NCBI RefSeq assembly: GCF_041435495.1
Contig: NZ_CP108644.1
Location: forward strand, 6,929,501 to 6,993,500
Reading direction: 5' to 3'
Length of the DNA stretch: 64,000 bases
From: Streptomyces sp. NBC_01116
GTDB taxonomy: Bacteria; Actinomycetota; Actinomycetes; Streptomycetales; Streptomycetaceae
Below, piece by piece: positions 24,580 to 33,366 of the stretch (its first letter is position 1; each line of letters begins with the position of its first letter). The position numbers were made by a program, and so were the translations under genes. Below the pieces are notes generated by a model that worked only from the letters and a program-made list of their open reading frames with translations, ran no database searches and was not told the DNA's origin.

Positions 24580-26348
24580 TGGTTCCCAAGATCCGGCGCG
24601 GCTCGCGAACCCACGGCCTGCTCGTCTACCTGTACGGCCCCGGCAGGCGTGACGAGCACGTCGACCCCCACCTCGTCGGTAGCTGGGACGGCTTCGCTTC
24701 CGACCCCGGCCGCGACACCAGCCCCGACCCCGACCCGAAGGTCACCCTCGCCCGGCTGGCTGCCGCGCTGGACCTGCGCGTTAAGCAGGCCGGCACCAAG
24801 GCCCCGGCCGAGCACGTCTGGCACTGCTCAGTCCGCACCGACCCCGGCGACCGGACCCTCACCGACGCCGAATGGAACACGGTTGCCCGCCGCCTGGTCC
24901 ACGCCGTCAACCTCGCCCCCGAAGGCGACTCGGACGGCTGCCGCTGGGTCGCCGTACGCCACGCCGACGACCACATCCACATCCTGGCCACCATGGTCCG
25001 AGGCGACCTGCGCCGCCCCCGGATGAACTACGACTTCAAAAAGGCCCAGGCCGAATGCCGACGCATCGAGAAGGAGATGGACTTGCGCCGGCTCAAGCCT
25101 GGCGACGGCACCGGAGCCAAGACCCCCACCAGCGCCGAACGCTTCAAGGCCGAACGCACTGGCCGACCCGAAGCCCCCCGCGAGACGCTCCGCGAAGCCG
25201 TACGCCAAGCCCTCGCTGGCACCGCCACCGAAGAGGAGTTCTTCACCCGGCTACGCGAGGCGGGCCTGCGGGTCAAGGTGCGCCACGCCCCGTCCGGAGA
25301 CGCCCTCGGCTACAACGTGGCCCTGCCCGGCGACCGCAACCGCCACGGCGAACCGGTCTGGTACCCGGGTTCCAAACTGGCCCCCGACCTCTCCCTCCCG
25401 AAGATCCGCCTCCGGCTGGCCAACGGCACTGCCGAGCAGGCCGCGCCTTCGGCGGCCGACGGGCGGTCGGACTGGTCCCCGCCCGCCCGCGAGCGACGCA
25501 GCGTCACCGGCATCGCCGAGCGTGCCGCCGACCTCCTCGACGACGGCGACGACAATGCCGCCACCCAGCTCGTGGGAGTCGGAGAACTCCTGGACGCGGT
25601 CGCCCAGACCTCCCCGGCCGCCACCCGCGCCGAGCTGGCTGCCGCAGCCCGAGCCTTCGAGCGGGCAACCCGCAGCCACGTCCGTGCAGAACGCGCCGAC
25701 ACCCGGGCACTGCGCTCGGCCGCCCGGGGCATCGTCCAGGCCGGCGGCGCGCTCGGCCGGGGTGAAGACGGCGGCACCACCGCCATGCTCCTCTCCACCC
25801 TGGTCCTGGTCACCCTCGCCGCCGCCCACTGGCACTCCGCCCGCGGCCACGCCCAGCAGGCCCACGCCTCCCGCCAGGCCGCCGCGCACCTGCGTACCGC
25901 CTACCAACAGGCCGCCGCCACGCCGATGCGCGTGCTGCATGACCAGGGCCGTGCGCTCCCCGAGGCCCAACGCCGGACACACGAGGCCACCCTCCATGCG
26001 GTTCTGCCGAAGCAGGGCGTACGAGCAGACGGCACGCCGACGAGGACCGACGCCTTGGTTGCCACCCTCGCCCAGGCCGAGCAGAAGGGCCACGACGCCG
26101 AGGCGCTCCTGCGGCAGGCCGCCGCCATGCGCGAACTCGACACAGCCGAGGACGTGAACGACGTCCTGGTGTGGCGTCTTCGCCGCCTCGCCCAGCTCCC
26201 CGCCCGCCCGGGCGAAGCTACGCGCCGCCCGCAGGCCGGCACCCGCCCGACCAAGACCCCGGCCAACCGCACCAGTGAACGCAACGCCCCCGGGGTGACG
26301 GTCCGCCCTGCCGTCCCCGACCCGCGCAGCCGCGCACCGCGCCGCTGA
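24579..26348 (+). CDS. MOB-family relaxase / mobilisation nuclease
   Basis: 589 residues. The three-His metal motif is HADDHIH at residues 128-134. The start MVPKIRRGSRTHGLLVYLYG and GPGRRDEHVDPHLV are characteristic of the Streptomyces element relaxases. The N-terminal 250 residues form the nuclease. The rest is helical (EERFFTRL-type and Ala-rich segments) with a short hydrophobic stretch near residue 405. It would nick oriT, stay covalently attached and be sent through the type IV channel. The C-terminus is Pro/Arg-rich and ends PDPRSRAPRR, reminiscent of T4SS signals and of the shared tails in the leftward operon. Confidence 0.9.
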   Translation: MVPKIRRGSRTHGLLVYLYGPGRRDEHVDPHLVGSWDGFASDPGRDTSPDPDPKVTLARLAAALDLRVKQAGTKAPAEHVWHCSVRTDPGDRTLTDAEWNTVARRLVHAVNLAPEGDSDGCRWVAVRHADDHIHILATMVRGDLRRPRMNYDFKKAQAECRRIEKEMDLRRLKPGDGTGAKTPTSAERFKAERTGRPEAPRETLREAVRQALAGTATEEEFFTRLREAGLRVKVRHAPSGDALGYNVALPGDRNRHGEPVWYPGSKLAPDLSLPKIRLRLANGTAEQAAPSAADGRSDWSPPARERRSVTGIAERAADLLDDGDDNAATQLVGVGELLDAVAQTSPAATRAELAAAARAFERATRSHVRAERADTRALRSAARGIVQAGGALGRGEDGGTTAMLLSTLVLVTLAAAHWHSARGHAQQAHASRQAAAHLRTAYQQAAATPMRVLHDQGRALPEAQRRTHEATLHAVLPKQGVRADGTPTRTDALVATLAQAEQKGHDAEALLRQAAAMRELDTAEDVNDVLVWRLRRLAQLPARPGEATRRPQAGTRPTKTPANRTSERNAPGVTVRPAVPDPRSRAPRR

Positions 26349-26463
26349 TCAGTTCATCCGGAGGCCGATCACTGGCTGCTCGGACTCCATGAAACCTCCT
26401 GGACAGCCGGTTCCACCTGCTGTTAGGGATGAAAGCGGGACCCTCGACCGGGAGATGACGCTC

Positions 26464-26859
26464 GTGCCCAGAACCACCGACCGCACCACGGAGCCGGCAC
26501 CCACGCTGCCCGTCCTTCCCACCGGCGCCGACCCCCTGCTGCAGCTCCAGTACGAGATGGAGTCGGCCGACGGGCCCGGCGCGACCCGCTGCGTCGGCCA
26601 CCCACACGAGCTGTCCCTCGGCGGCATACCCGCGATGTGCTCGGCCTGCCGGGCCCGGCGCGACTGGCTGCTCATCAACCATGGCCGCAACGTCTGGATC
26701 CGCTGCCGGTGCGGCAACCAGTGGCTCGAGCCCGAGATCAGCCGCGCCGACTTCGACGCCCTGATCGGCGGCCCGAATGGGACGACCTATCCGAGCGTGG
26801 AGGAGGGCCTGGCTGCCCTCGGCTTCGACGGCGTCTTCGCCGGCACCTACCTGGAGTAG
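26464..26859 (+). CDS. Conserved small protein with putative zinc ribbon
   Basis: About 131 residues from GTG 26464, with GGGAG nine bases upstream. In-frame ATG codons at 26389 and 26455 are alternatives, so the start is uncertain. Cys/His pairs are visible: RCVGHPHELS, MCSACRARRDW and IRCRCGNQWLEPE, able to bind zinc. The C-terminus (YPSVEEGLAALGFDGVFAGT) is a short helix-turn. Function unknown. It is the last gene of the rightward operon before a strong bidirectional terminator. Confidence 0.6.
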   Translation: MPRTTDRTTEPAPTLPVLPTGADPLLQLQYEMESADGPGATRCVGHPHELSLGGIPAMCSACRARRDWLLINHGRNVWIRCRCGNQWLEPEISRADFDALIGGPNGTTYPSVEEGLAALGFDGVFAGTYLE

Positions 26860-26879
26860 GTGAGCAACAGACCAAACGC

Positions 26880-26915
26880 CGAGGGGTGCCACCGATGTAT
26901 CGGTGGCACCCCTCG
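26880..26915. terminator. Strong bidirectional terminator between convergent operons
   Basis: A near-perfect 17-bp stem: GAGGGGTGCCACCGAT (26881-26896) with ATCGGTGGCACCCCTC (26899-26914), plus a flanking C-G pair and a very short loop. It lies between the rightward operon (stop 26859) and the leftward one (stop 26930) and can serve both. Confidence 0.85.
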
Positions 26916-26929
26916 ACGTTCTGAAATGG

Positions 26930-27163
26930 TCAGCCGCGCTTGATGCCCTTTGGCAGCTCGCCCCGGAAGTCGCATCCGGGGCACTCGTCCTCACCGTGGA
27001 TGTGACCCTCGTACCAGCTGTGGACCGCCGCGTGCAGGATGGCGTCCTCGACGGAGACCTCACCGCTGTGGACCGCCTTGATGGCGTTGCTGACGATCAA
27101 CCGGAGCACGGCGTTGTCGGTTGAGGGGAACGGCGGGGAGGGCATCGGCGAGTCGGTCGTCAT
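26930..27163 (-). CDS. Small conserved zinc-finger-like protein
   Basis: 77 residues with a good start MTTDSPMPSPPFPSTDNAVL and helical segment LRLIVSNAIKAVHSGEVSVE. A CPGC motif with nearby His (HIHGEDECPGCDFRGELP) probably binds zinc. No family is recognised. It is the last gene of the leftward element operon, directly after a bidirectional terminator. Confidence 0.6.
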   Translation of the reverse strand: MTTDSPMPSPPFPSTDNAVLRLIVSNAIKAVHSGEVSVEDAILHAAVHSWYEGHIHGEDECPGCDFRGELPKGIKRG

Positions 27164-27199
27164 GGCCGAACCCTACGGGCGACTAAGGGTGTTGGTCAG

Positions 27200-27427
27200 T
27201 CAGACGGAGTGGTCTCCAGAGGAGCCGTGCAGGTCGCTGCGAAATCCCCGGCCGACCGGCTTCCAGCCCTGGAAGGTGGCCGGCTTCCAGCGGGGCCGGT
27301 CCGGCACGCTGTCGTCGTCGGGTACAGGCAGATTGCCCCGGCTCTTCCGGCTGCGAGCGGCGCCGACGCTGATACCCAGGTGAGCGGCGACCTCGGTGTA
27401 GCCCCAGAGCTGCTGGTCGTCGGCCAT
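27200..27427 (-). CDS. Small helix-turn-helix protein (excisionase/AlpA-like)
   Basis: 75 residues from an ATG with GAGGAGG seven bases upstream, starting MADDQQLWGYTEVAAHLGIS. The motif WGYTEVAAHLGISVGAARSR is a winged helix-turn-helix of the MerR/excisionase kind that binds DNA. The tail (PRWKPATFQGWKPVGRGFRS) is basic. Such proteins act as Xis or as small regulators in integrative elements. No integrase is in the window, so the first role cannot be confirmed. An upstream longer frame is rejected because the ribosome binding site fixes this start. Confidence 0.75.
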   Translation of the reverse strand: MADDQQLWGYTEVAAHLGISVGAARSRKSRGNLPVPDDDSVPDRPRWKPATFQGWKPVGRGFRSDLHGSSGDHSV

Positions 27428-27483
27428 GGCGTCCTCCTCGTTCGTCGGGATGAGCGTACGCAACGCGCGGGCGGGCCCATGGC

Positions 27484-27519
27484 AAGGCCGCCCCTGCCTG
27501 ATCGGCGTAGGGCGGCCTT
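27484..27519 (-). terminator. Terminator after the 27533 gene
   Basis: AAGGCCGCCC (27484-27493) and GGGCGGCCTT (27510-27519) form a perfect 10-bp stem between the stop at 27533 and the next leftward start. Confidence 0.6.
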
Positions 27520-27532
27520 CTGTGGTCCTGGG

Positions 27533-27871
27533 TCAGACTCCGGCGAGGCGGTTCGAGAGGTCGAGGGCGTTGGTGGCGAACGCGAGGGCGGAGCACAGAC
27601 CGGTCACCTCATGGAGGGTCGGACGGACCAGGCGCGGCCAGTTGTCCGGGGCGGCGGGCCAGGAGGCGAGGTGCACCTCGGCAGTGGCCAGGCCCAGGTG
27701 GGCTGTGACGTTCCACCCGGTGAGGGAGCCGGGCTCCCAGTGCAGGCGGATGCGGCCGAGGGGGAGTCTGGACTCCCTGGTGGCGAGCCACGTGACGTCG
27801 AGCGGGCCGTCGGGCCGGGCGGTTACACGCTGGACCAGCGCGCCGCGCACGCCGTCCGGCATGGGGCGCAC
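27533..27871 (-). CDS. Conserved element protein, start uncertain
   Basis: 112 residues from GTG 27871, reading RPMPDGVRGALVQRVTAR and ending ALAFATNALDLSNRLAGV. The composition looks folded (LTGWNVTAHLGLATAEVHLA). No ribosome binding site precedes the GTG. A GGAGG lies upstream and is followed five bases later by ATC at 27922-27920, in frame, so a rare ATC start (adding 17 residues) is possible. No family is recognised. It is part of the accessory run. Confidence 0.55.
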   Translation of the reverse strand: MRPMPDGVRGALVQRVTARPDGPLDVTWLATRESRLPLGRIRLHWEPGSLTGWNVTAHLGLATAEVHLASWPAAPDNWPRLVRPTLHEVTGLCSALAFATNALDLSNRLAGV

Positions 27872-27951
27872 GGCGAGGCTGCGCAGCGGAAGGACGGGCG
27901 AGGGGTGGGATCGCGACGAGATGGAAGCCTCCGTGGTGTTGAGGGAATTGG

Positions 27952-28164
27952 TCAGGCCCAGGCGAGGGCGGCGCGCGCCTCCGGCGGGAGGTAGCCCTCC
28001 TGGCCGTCCTCGGCGATGAACGCCGTGCCCTCCCGGACGACGACGTCGGCCCTGACGTAGTGGGCGAAGGGGAAGTCAGGGTTGATGGCGAGGCGGACTG
28101 GCAGGTCGGGGTCGAGTCCTTGGAGCTGGCGGAGCACGTGGCCGACGGTCAGGGACTGGGGCAT
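27952..28164 (-). CDS. Small conserved protein
   Basis: 70 residues, MPQSLTVGHVLRQLQGLDPD then LPVRLAINPDFPFAHYV. The sequence is compact and well formed with no motif that I recognise. It sits in the run of small leftward accessory genes with short gaps to its neighbours, which supports expression as part of the operon. Confidence 0.6.
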   Translation of the reverse strand: MPQSLTVGHVLRQLQGLDPDLPVRLAINPDFPFAHYVRADVVVREGTAFIAEDGQEGYLPPEARAALAWA

Positions 28165-28215
28165 GGGACCTCCGAGAGCGGTACGGGAAGACGGGCTTGG
28201 GCTGGTGGCGGTGTG

Positions 28216-28476
28216 TCAGCAGGGACCGAGGCGGGGCGGATCGCGGAGGACCTTCGGCTCTCGGGCGCGGTCGGCGAGATGCCGCCTGCGGCACTCGTTG
28301 ACGTATCCCTTGCCACAGTCCTTCTTCTCCCAGTCGCCGCATGAGCAGACGGCCTTCGTGTACGCACGGCCGGGGCAGTCGGGGTGGAGCGGCTTGCCGG
28401 AGCTGGTGTGCTTGTGGTCCGCTGGGCAGAGCGTGTCGTCGGCGTGGTGGTTGGTGAGCGGGGCGCGGAAAGACAT
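28216..28476 (-). CDS. Cys-rich small protein
   Basis: 86 residues from ATG with GAGGAGCTGCCCACC upstream, starting MSFRAPLTNHHADDTLCPAD. It has seven Cys and several His (HPDCPGRAYTKAVCSCGDWE, KDCGKGYVNECRRRH), suggesting one or two zinc sites. A longer frame further upstream is probably not used. Function unknown. Accessory gene of the leftward operon. Confidence 0.65.
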   Translation of the reverse strand: MSFRAPLTNHHADDTLCPADHKHTSSGKPLHPDCPGRAYTKAVCSCGDWEKKDCGKGYVNECRRRHLADRAREPKVLRDPPRLGPC

Positions 28477-28562
28477 GGTGGGCAGCTCCTCGTGGGTGGG
28501 GTGGACGGACGGCCGCGGGTGAACGGGGCGGGCCATCACCGGCCCGCCCAGTGGTTCGGCGG

Positions 28563-28910
28563 TCAGCGCGAGGAGTGGGTGACGAGGACGGCGAGGAATC
28601 CGGCGACGGCCTCGGAGGGGGTGTGGATGCCGAACTCCTGGACCCACGCGTCACCGTGGGCGGGCTGTACCCGGACGTGCCAGACGATGCCGCGCTTCCA
28701 GGCGGTGATGTCCTCCGGGAGCCAGCCGACGTAGACGCGGCCGTCCGGGCTGGTCGCGTGGACGTTGGCCTCCGGGGTATCGACGATCACCCAGCCGAGG
28801 CCGTCGAGGAGGTCGAGCACCCGGGCGGCGCAGTGGTCGGAGGAGAGCCAGCGGAGGTCTTCCGCGGCGGGGCGGACGACGGCGGGCAGGAGGGTGGCGG
28901 AGGTGTTCAC
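28563..28910 (-). CDS. DUF317-domain protein
   Basis: 115 residues from GTG 28910, with GAAGGGA upstream, reading NTSATLLPAVVRPAAEDLRW. The DUF317 signature is present: VHATSPDGRVYVGWLPEDIT, then WKRGIVWHVRVQPAHG. DUF317 proteins are found almost only in Streptomyces mobile elements and have no known activity. This one has a single DUF317 unit and no shared C-terminal tail. Confidence 0.75.
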   Translation of the reverse strand: MNTSATLLPAVVRPAAEDLRWLSSDHCAARVLDLLDGLGWVIVDTPEANVHATSPDGRVYVGWLPEDITAWKRGIVWHVRVQPAHGDAWVQEFGIHTPSEAVAGFLAVLVTHSSR

Positions 28911-29129
28911 GGTTGGACGATCCCTTCGTTGACCTGCGGTTTTCCCGACACCCGTACGTTGACATGCGCCATGCCGAAGTACGTAGTCGTTTCCCCGGGG
29001 GAGACGTCTGCCGTGGGCGAACTGGAGATCGCCAGCGGGTGGCCGCAGGCCAGGGGAATGCATCGGTGAACGCTGTTGTCGTACCTGGGTTGCGGCGACG
29101 GGCCGCACAGGGCCGAAGGGGGAGCAGGG

Positions 29130-29396
29130 ATGGCCGAGGCGAGCAGACACTGGGACGGAGCCGGGCTGGAGCGCAAGATCCGCGTTGCCGGGCGGCCGTG
29201 GACCGTGGGCGACATCGCGATGGTCGCCGACGGCCAGTGGGGCGTCGGCGCACAGCCTGACCGGTGGCCGGAGGAGGAGACGGTCGTGGAGCACCGGGCA
29301 ACGGACGGCCGGCGCGTCGAGCTGACGCTGGAGGAGCTGGCCCGCGCGGTGGGCCCCCGTACCGAGGACGCCCACCGCGACGAGGACCTCGCCTGA
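29130..29396 (+). CDS. Conserved small protein on the opposite strand
   Basis: 88 residues from ATG with GGGGGAGCAGGG upstream, starting MAEASRHWDGAGLERKIRVA. DIAMVADGQWGVGAQPDRWP and EHRATDGRRVELTLEELARA look folded. It is the only rightward gene within the leftward accessory run, and it converges on the gene ending at 29401. No family is recognised. Confidence 0.6.
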   Translation: MAEASRHWDGAGLERKIRVAGRPWTVGDIAMVADGQWGVGAQPDRWPEEETVVEHRATDGRRVELTLEELARAVGPRTEDAHRDEDLA

Positions 29397-29400
29397 CCGT

Positions 29401-29889
29401 TCAGCGACGCGGCCCCGCAGCGGGCGTCGGCGGCCCGACGACGGCCACAGGTGCGGGCGGGTCGGGTATCTGGCCCGGGGTGTTGGGCGCGTGCCCGGAG
29501 CGGGCGACAGCGGCCTGGGTCAGGCGGTCCGCCGGCGCCCGGTCCGCAGGCGCGGCAGCCTCACGGGCTTCGACCACACGCCTGATCGCCTGGAGGTAGG
29601 TATGGCTTTCCGAGTGGGCGACGCGGAGTTTGACCGCCGATTCGGTGATCCGGTCCAGTTCGTAGAAGGCCGGCACGTACCCGCGCCGGGTCAGGGCGTG
29701 CAGACGGTCCTGGTGAACGGCCACCGTGTTGTCGGTGACGGCCAGGGCTGTACGGGTGTGCACGGCCGCGCGCAGGAGCGAGTCCTCGCAAGGACGGCGG
29801 ACCGCGAGGACTTCCAGGACTTCGATGGGCTGGCCCCAGGCTTTCTCGATCATGGTTGTGGCCTGGTCGAGCATGGTGGCGGTGGGCAT
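29401..29889 (-). CDS. Accessory protein with the shared C-terminal tail
   Basis: 162 residues from ATG 29889 with GGGAG upstream, starting MPTATMLDQATTMIEKAWGQ. The helical body (ITESAVKLRVAHSESHTYLQ) has no recognised family. The C-terminal 45 residues match the tail found on at least ten other element proteins: LTQAAVARSG, then a Pro/Ala-rich stretch, then GPRR at the end. It may be a substrate or partner of the element's transfer machinery (inference). It is one of the leftward operon's distal genes. Confidence 0.7.
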   Translation of the reverse strand: MPTATMLDQATTMIEKAWGQPIEVLEVLAVRRPCEDSLLRAAVHTRTALAVTDNTVAVHQDRLHALTRRGYVPAFYELDRITESAVKLRVAHSESHTYLQAIRRVVEAREAAAPADRAPADRLTQAAVARSGHAPNTPGQIPDPPAPVAVVGPPTPAAGPRR

Positions 29890-29959
29890 GACGGAACTCC
29901 CTTTGCGCAAGGACGCTTTCGAATGGTGTCGTATCCCGGAGAGGCCCGGGGCAGCGGAG

Positions 29960-30901
29960 TCAGCGGCCGTGTCGCAGCGCCGGCGAGCTGGCCGGGGGCC
30001 GGGCGACGGCTGCGGGCGCGAGGCTGCTCGACCCGCTCTGTACCGAAGACACGGTGCGGCTGCGCGCGGCCATGACCCGAAGGTCGGCTGCGGTGCGCGG
30101 GGCGCGCGTGGCGCGGTGGACGGCCTGCGTGACCGCCGTGCGCCGCACGTCGAGAGGGGTCGGAGCGGGGGATACCTGGGGACCGGCGGTCGGGCCGACC
30201 GGGGCCAGCGTGACCAGGTGCTGCAACCTGCGGTCGAGCTGCTGGCGTTCCCGGATCACCGGGGCCGAATCCGCCATGACGGCCGCTGTCGCGGCGATCA
30301 GGTGGGACGGGGTGCGAGCTGTGAAGACCGCCTCTGCCCGAGTGCCCCAGCCCGGTGGACCGGCCCACAGGGTGACGGTCTTCTCGTCCCAGCCGGAGAG
30401 ACGGTTGTCGATCAGGACACCCGCCTGCCCGTCAGGGGCGACGATCTCGACGGTGCCACGCTCGGCGCCGCCGTCGCGTGTCCAGCCGGCGTCGGTCAGC
30501 GGCCGGACGGCGTCGGCCCAGTAGAGCGACGGGGCGGCCAGGAAGGGGGCGTTGGCGTCGTAGGCGTCGGCTTCGGCGTAGTCGCGGGCCAGAGCGGTGG
30601 TGAGGCCGGCGACGATCTCGGGCGGGGTGACGTGGTTGAAGGTGGCCGTCCAGCGGGGTGCGGAGAGGGCGTCTTCGGATGCGTTGATCTTCCACAGTTC
30701 GAAGTCGTCGCCGAACCAGCCGATCCGGATGCGGTGGTCCGGGCTGGTGACGAGAAGTTGGCAAGGAGTGTCGCCGAGAGCGTGGTGCGGCCAGTGAGCA
30801 ACCGGTGCGAAGCCGGCGTCTCCGGCCCCGCCGGTCCCAGCCAGGTACATGGGACTGACCAGTACCTCCTGGTAGAGATACGGGGCATCAGGGGCGTGCA
30901 T
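29960..30901 (-). CDS. DUF317-domain protein with two repeats and shared tail
   Basis: 313 residues. The first half contains a DUF317 unit (VTSPDHRIRIGWFGDDFELW, then WTATFNHVTPPEIVAGLTTA) and the second a related unit (NRLSGWDEKTVTLWAGPPGW). The last 55 residues contain LRVMAARSRT, a Ser/Ala/Pro-rich stretch and RHGR at the end, another version of the shared tail. Tandem DUF317 proteins are typical of Streptomyces conjugative elements. Activity unknown. Confidence 0.8.
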   Translation of the reverse strand: MHAPDAPYLYQEVLVSPMYLAGTGGAGDAGFAPVAHWPHHALGDTPCQLLVTSPDHRIRIGWFGDDFELWKINASEDALSAPRWTATFNHVTPPEIVAGLTTALARDYAEADAYDANAPFLAAPSLYWADAVRPLTDAGWTRDGGAERGTVEIVAPDGQAGVLIDNRLSGWDEKTVTLWAGPPGWGTRAEAVFTARTPSHLIAATAAVMADSAPVIRERQQLDRRLQHLVTLAPVGPTAGPQVSPAPTPLDVRRTAVTQAVHRATRAPRTAADLRVMAARSRTVSSVQSGSSSLAPAAVARPPASSPALRHGR

Positions 30902-31019
30902 GGTCGAGGCTCCGGGAGTGAGGGAGGGGAAGGCGCCCGCGTGCGCAGGAGGACGAGCGGTCGGAGCGCACGCGGACGTCGTGGCAGCAGTGAAACGGTT
31001 CTGGCTCTCACCACCCCGG

Positions 31020-31856
31020 TCACCGTCCCCGGCCCGGTGCCGACTGGATGGTTACGGCCGCCGGCACCCGAGGTTGCGGCGCGTGACTGAACAGGGCGTT
31101 CGGCGCGGCAGCGCTGCGGCGCAGGGCCGCCGCGGTCCGGGCACCGTCCGCCGACAGTGAGACGTTGGGGTGGGTGCGCGTGGCCGCCGCGACGGGGCGC
31201 GGAGACGATGAGGTCCTCCGCTCGGTGATGGGGCTGCTCCAGTGCTCGACGCTCGCGTAGACGGCTCCCAGCGCCTGGCCGGCGTCGGTCAGCACGTAGG
31301 GGTCGCCGTGGCGCGGGCCTGCGCGGGTGACCAGGCCGTCGGCCTGAAGCCGCAGGAGCCGCTGCCGGGCGTAGCTGTTGTCCAGGCCGGCCTCCTCGGC
31401 GATGTGGACGAACCGCATCGGACCGCCCGCGTCAAGGACCTGGATCACGGCGGTCGAGTGCCGAAGATGCAGGCGGCGCAGGGCGTCCTCGACGCGTTCG
31501 GCTTCGGCCATTTGTCCGAGCGACAGGTGGGCATGGGACCAGTCCGACATGGTGCGGTGGACAGGAGCCAGTGACGTGCCGAGGGCGCTGAGCTGGTACG
31601 GGGCTCCGCGACGGTCGTCGGGCCGGATGACCAGCCCGTCAGCGTGCATCGTGGCCAGTCGCTTGCTGACGAACTGCTCGCTGATGAACGGGAGCCGGGC
31701 GGCGACGTCGCGTACCCGCATGGGGCGGTTCTCCTGGGCCAGGGTCATCGCCGACCAGGCGGTCCACTTCGGCCCGATCAGGGAAAGCGCGTCTTCGACC
31801 AGCTGAGCATCGATCGAGCCGATGGAGAAGACGGGAGGCTGTACGGGGGCAGGCAT
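31020..31856 (-). CDS. Tandem HxlR-type winged-helix protein with shared tail
   Basis: 278 residues. Two HxlR-like winged helices are visible: residues about 20-105 (LSLIGPKWTAWSAMTLAQEN, RMVADGLVIR-like) and about 115-205 (LRLQADGLVTRAGPRHGDPY). A single protein would therefore carry two DNA-binding units or form a pseudo-dimer. The last 60 residues carry GARTAAALRRSAAAP, a Pro/Ala-rich stretch and PGRGR at the end. It probably regulates genes in the element or the recipient (inference). Confidence 0.75.
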   Translation of the reverse strand: MPAPVQPPVFSIGSIDAQLVEDALSLIGPKWTAWSAMTLAQENRPMRVRDVAARLPFISEQFVSKRLATMHADGLVIRPDDRRGAPYQLSALGTSLAPVHRTMSDWSHAHLSLGQMAEAERVEDALRRLHLRHSTAVIQVLDAGGPMRFVHIAEEAGLDNSYARQRLLRLQADGLVTRAGPRHGDPYVLTDAGQALGAVYASVEHWSSPITERRTSSSPRPVAAATRTHPNVSLSADGARTAAALRRSAAAPNALFSHAPQPRVPAAVTIQSAPGRGR

Positions 31857-31879
31857 GGGAGTGTTCTTTCTGGAAGGGG

Positions 31880-32701
31880 TCAGCGGGAGCGGGAAGGCTT
31901 GCCGACCGCCGTGGTGACGGGGACGGCGGCCGGGTCGGTGAGAGGGCCGGGGCCCGCGGGGGCGTTGCTGCGGCGGAGGGCGGCGGACACGCGCGGCGTC
32001 GCCGTACGCGCGTCGCGGAGGGCGGCTTCGCCCTGCGGCGTGAGCGAGAGGAGCTGTCCGGGCCGGTACGGGTTCTCGCTGGTGTCCTGGCGCAGTAGTC
32101 CGTCGGCGACCAGCCGCTGCACGGTCTGTGGGAAGACCGTCGGGTCCTGCCGCTCGGCCTTCTCCCGTGAGATGAACGGGTCGTCGCCGATCGCGTTGCG
32201 ACGAAAGCGAACGCCTCCGGCCGCAACGGCTTCGAGGGCTACCAACCCGCGCTCCCCGGCGACGGCCCAGTCGTCGTCCCGGTCGGGCCTCGTCTTCTGC
32301 CCGTAGCTCATATTGGTCGCGCGTTGAGCAGGCTCGGGCGAGGACAGAAGCCGCCGGTAGGCGGACAGCGACTCGACGAGCTGGCTGTACGCCCGGTCTT
32401 GCTGCGCCAGAACGTCTCCGAGTTCGGGGAGTGCGGTCCGCAGCAGCGCGTACGACACCTGGGCGCGGCCGACTTCACCGCGACCGATGCCTTCGAGTAG
32501 CCGCTGAGCCCGCTGGACCGCGTCGAGCACGCTCTCGTGTCGCTCGTCCAACGCCGCTGCGGCTCCCATGACGCGCGTAGCGGCCTGGTGCAGCGGCTCC
32601 CCCGGACCATGCGCGAGGGCGGGCACGCTTGCATCCCCGATACCGAGTACTTCGACGACGAGATGAGGCCCAGGGTGTGTGTCTGCGTCGTACGGGTTCA
32701 C
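31880..32701 (-). CDS. HxlR/MarR-like winged-helix protein with shared tail
   Basis: 273 residues from GTG 32701, which overlaps the stop of the upstream gene (GTGA). A winged-helix region (FPQTVQRLVADGLLRQDTSE, GQLLSLTPQGEAALRDARTA) lies in the last third after a helical N-terminal part (ALDERHESVLDAVQRAQRLL). The end reads PRVSAALRRSNAPAG, a Pro/Ala-rich segment, then PSRSR, one of the clearest versions of the shared tail. A second regulator next to the tandem HxlR protein suggests a pair. Confidence 0.7.
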   Translation of the reverse strand: MNPYDADTHPGPHLVVEVLGIGDASVPALAHGPGEPLHQAATRVMGAAAALDERHESVLDAVQRAQRLLEGIGRGEVGRAQVSYALLRTALPELGDVLAQQDRAYSQLVESLSAYRRLLSSPEPAQRATNMSYGQKTRPDRDDDWAVAGERGLVALEAVAAGGVRFRRNAIGDDPFISREKAERQDPTVFPQTVQRLVADGLLRQDTSENPYRPGQLLSLTPQGEAALRDARTATPRVSAALRRSNAPAGPGPLTDPAAVPVTTAVGKPSRSR

Positions 32702-33366
32702 CGCGCCGCCTCCATCCGGGCAAGCAGGGAGCGGACCAGGGTGGGCAGGCTGTCCGGTCCGTCGCCGATCCAGGCATGGTCGGTTGCCTCGTCGAGGACG
32801 TACGCGGCGTCTTCGAGCAGGCCGCTGGAGATCTCCATGCAGGCGTCGGTGATCCGGGAGGCGGCGAGCAGCGACTGGGAGAGGACCTCGACGTAGCCGT
32901 CCGGGGCGAGGCCGGCGGCCTGGGCCGCGGTGCGGATCGCCGCCAGCTCCCGCGCGCTGAACGCGAAGTCGAACGTGTCGTCCTGCTCGGCGCCATGGGA
33001 GGCGGCGACGACCGGTTCGGAGGGCTCGGTGGGGATGCCCACCCGGGTGCAGATCTGGTCGACCGAGGCGGTCAGCTCGGCGAAGGACTCGGCGAGCCAC
33101 CCCAGTGCGGAGGCGTAGGAGGCCAGGGCGAACAGGCCCGCCGGTGTGGCGGGGCGTGGCTCGGCGGCCACGAACCCTTCGAGCCGGTCGTTCAGTTCGC
33201 CGAGCACCCGGGGCCCGGCGGACAGTGGGCCCAATACGGGGTGCAGGTAGGAGCGGCCGGCGGTTGTCGGGTACTCGGCGGTGAGGATGCCGGAGACGAT
33301 CTGCGCGGCGTCGGTGAGGAGATCCGCCAGCTCGGTACGGGTCAGGGGGGCGCGGTCAGCGGTCAT
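32698..33366 (-). CDS. Conserved helical accessory protein
   Basis: 222 residues, start MTADRAPLTRTELADLLTDA. Mostly helical (LASYASALGWLAESFAELTA, AAGLAPDGYVEVLSQSLLAA). There is no shared tail: it ends LVRSLLARMEAAR. Start and stop both overlap neighbours by four bases, so it is embedded in a tightly coupled operon. No family is recognised. Confidence 0.65.
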   Translation of the reverse strand: MTADRAPLTRTELADLLTDAAQIVSGILTAEYPTTAGRSYLHPVLGPLSAGPRVLGELNDRLEGFVAAEPRPATPAGLFALASYASALGWLAESFAELTASVDQICTRVGIPTEPSEPVVAASHGAEQDDTFDFAFSARELAAIRTAAQAAGLAPDGYVEVLSQSLLAASRITDACMEISSGLLEDAAYVLDEATDHAWIGDGPDSLPTLVRSLLARMEAAR

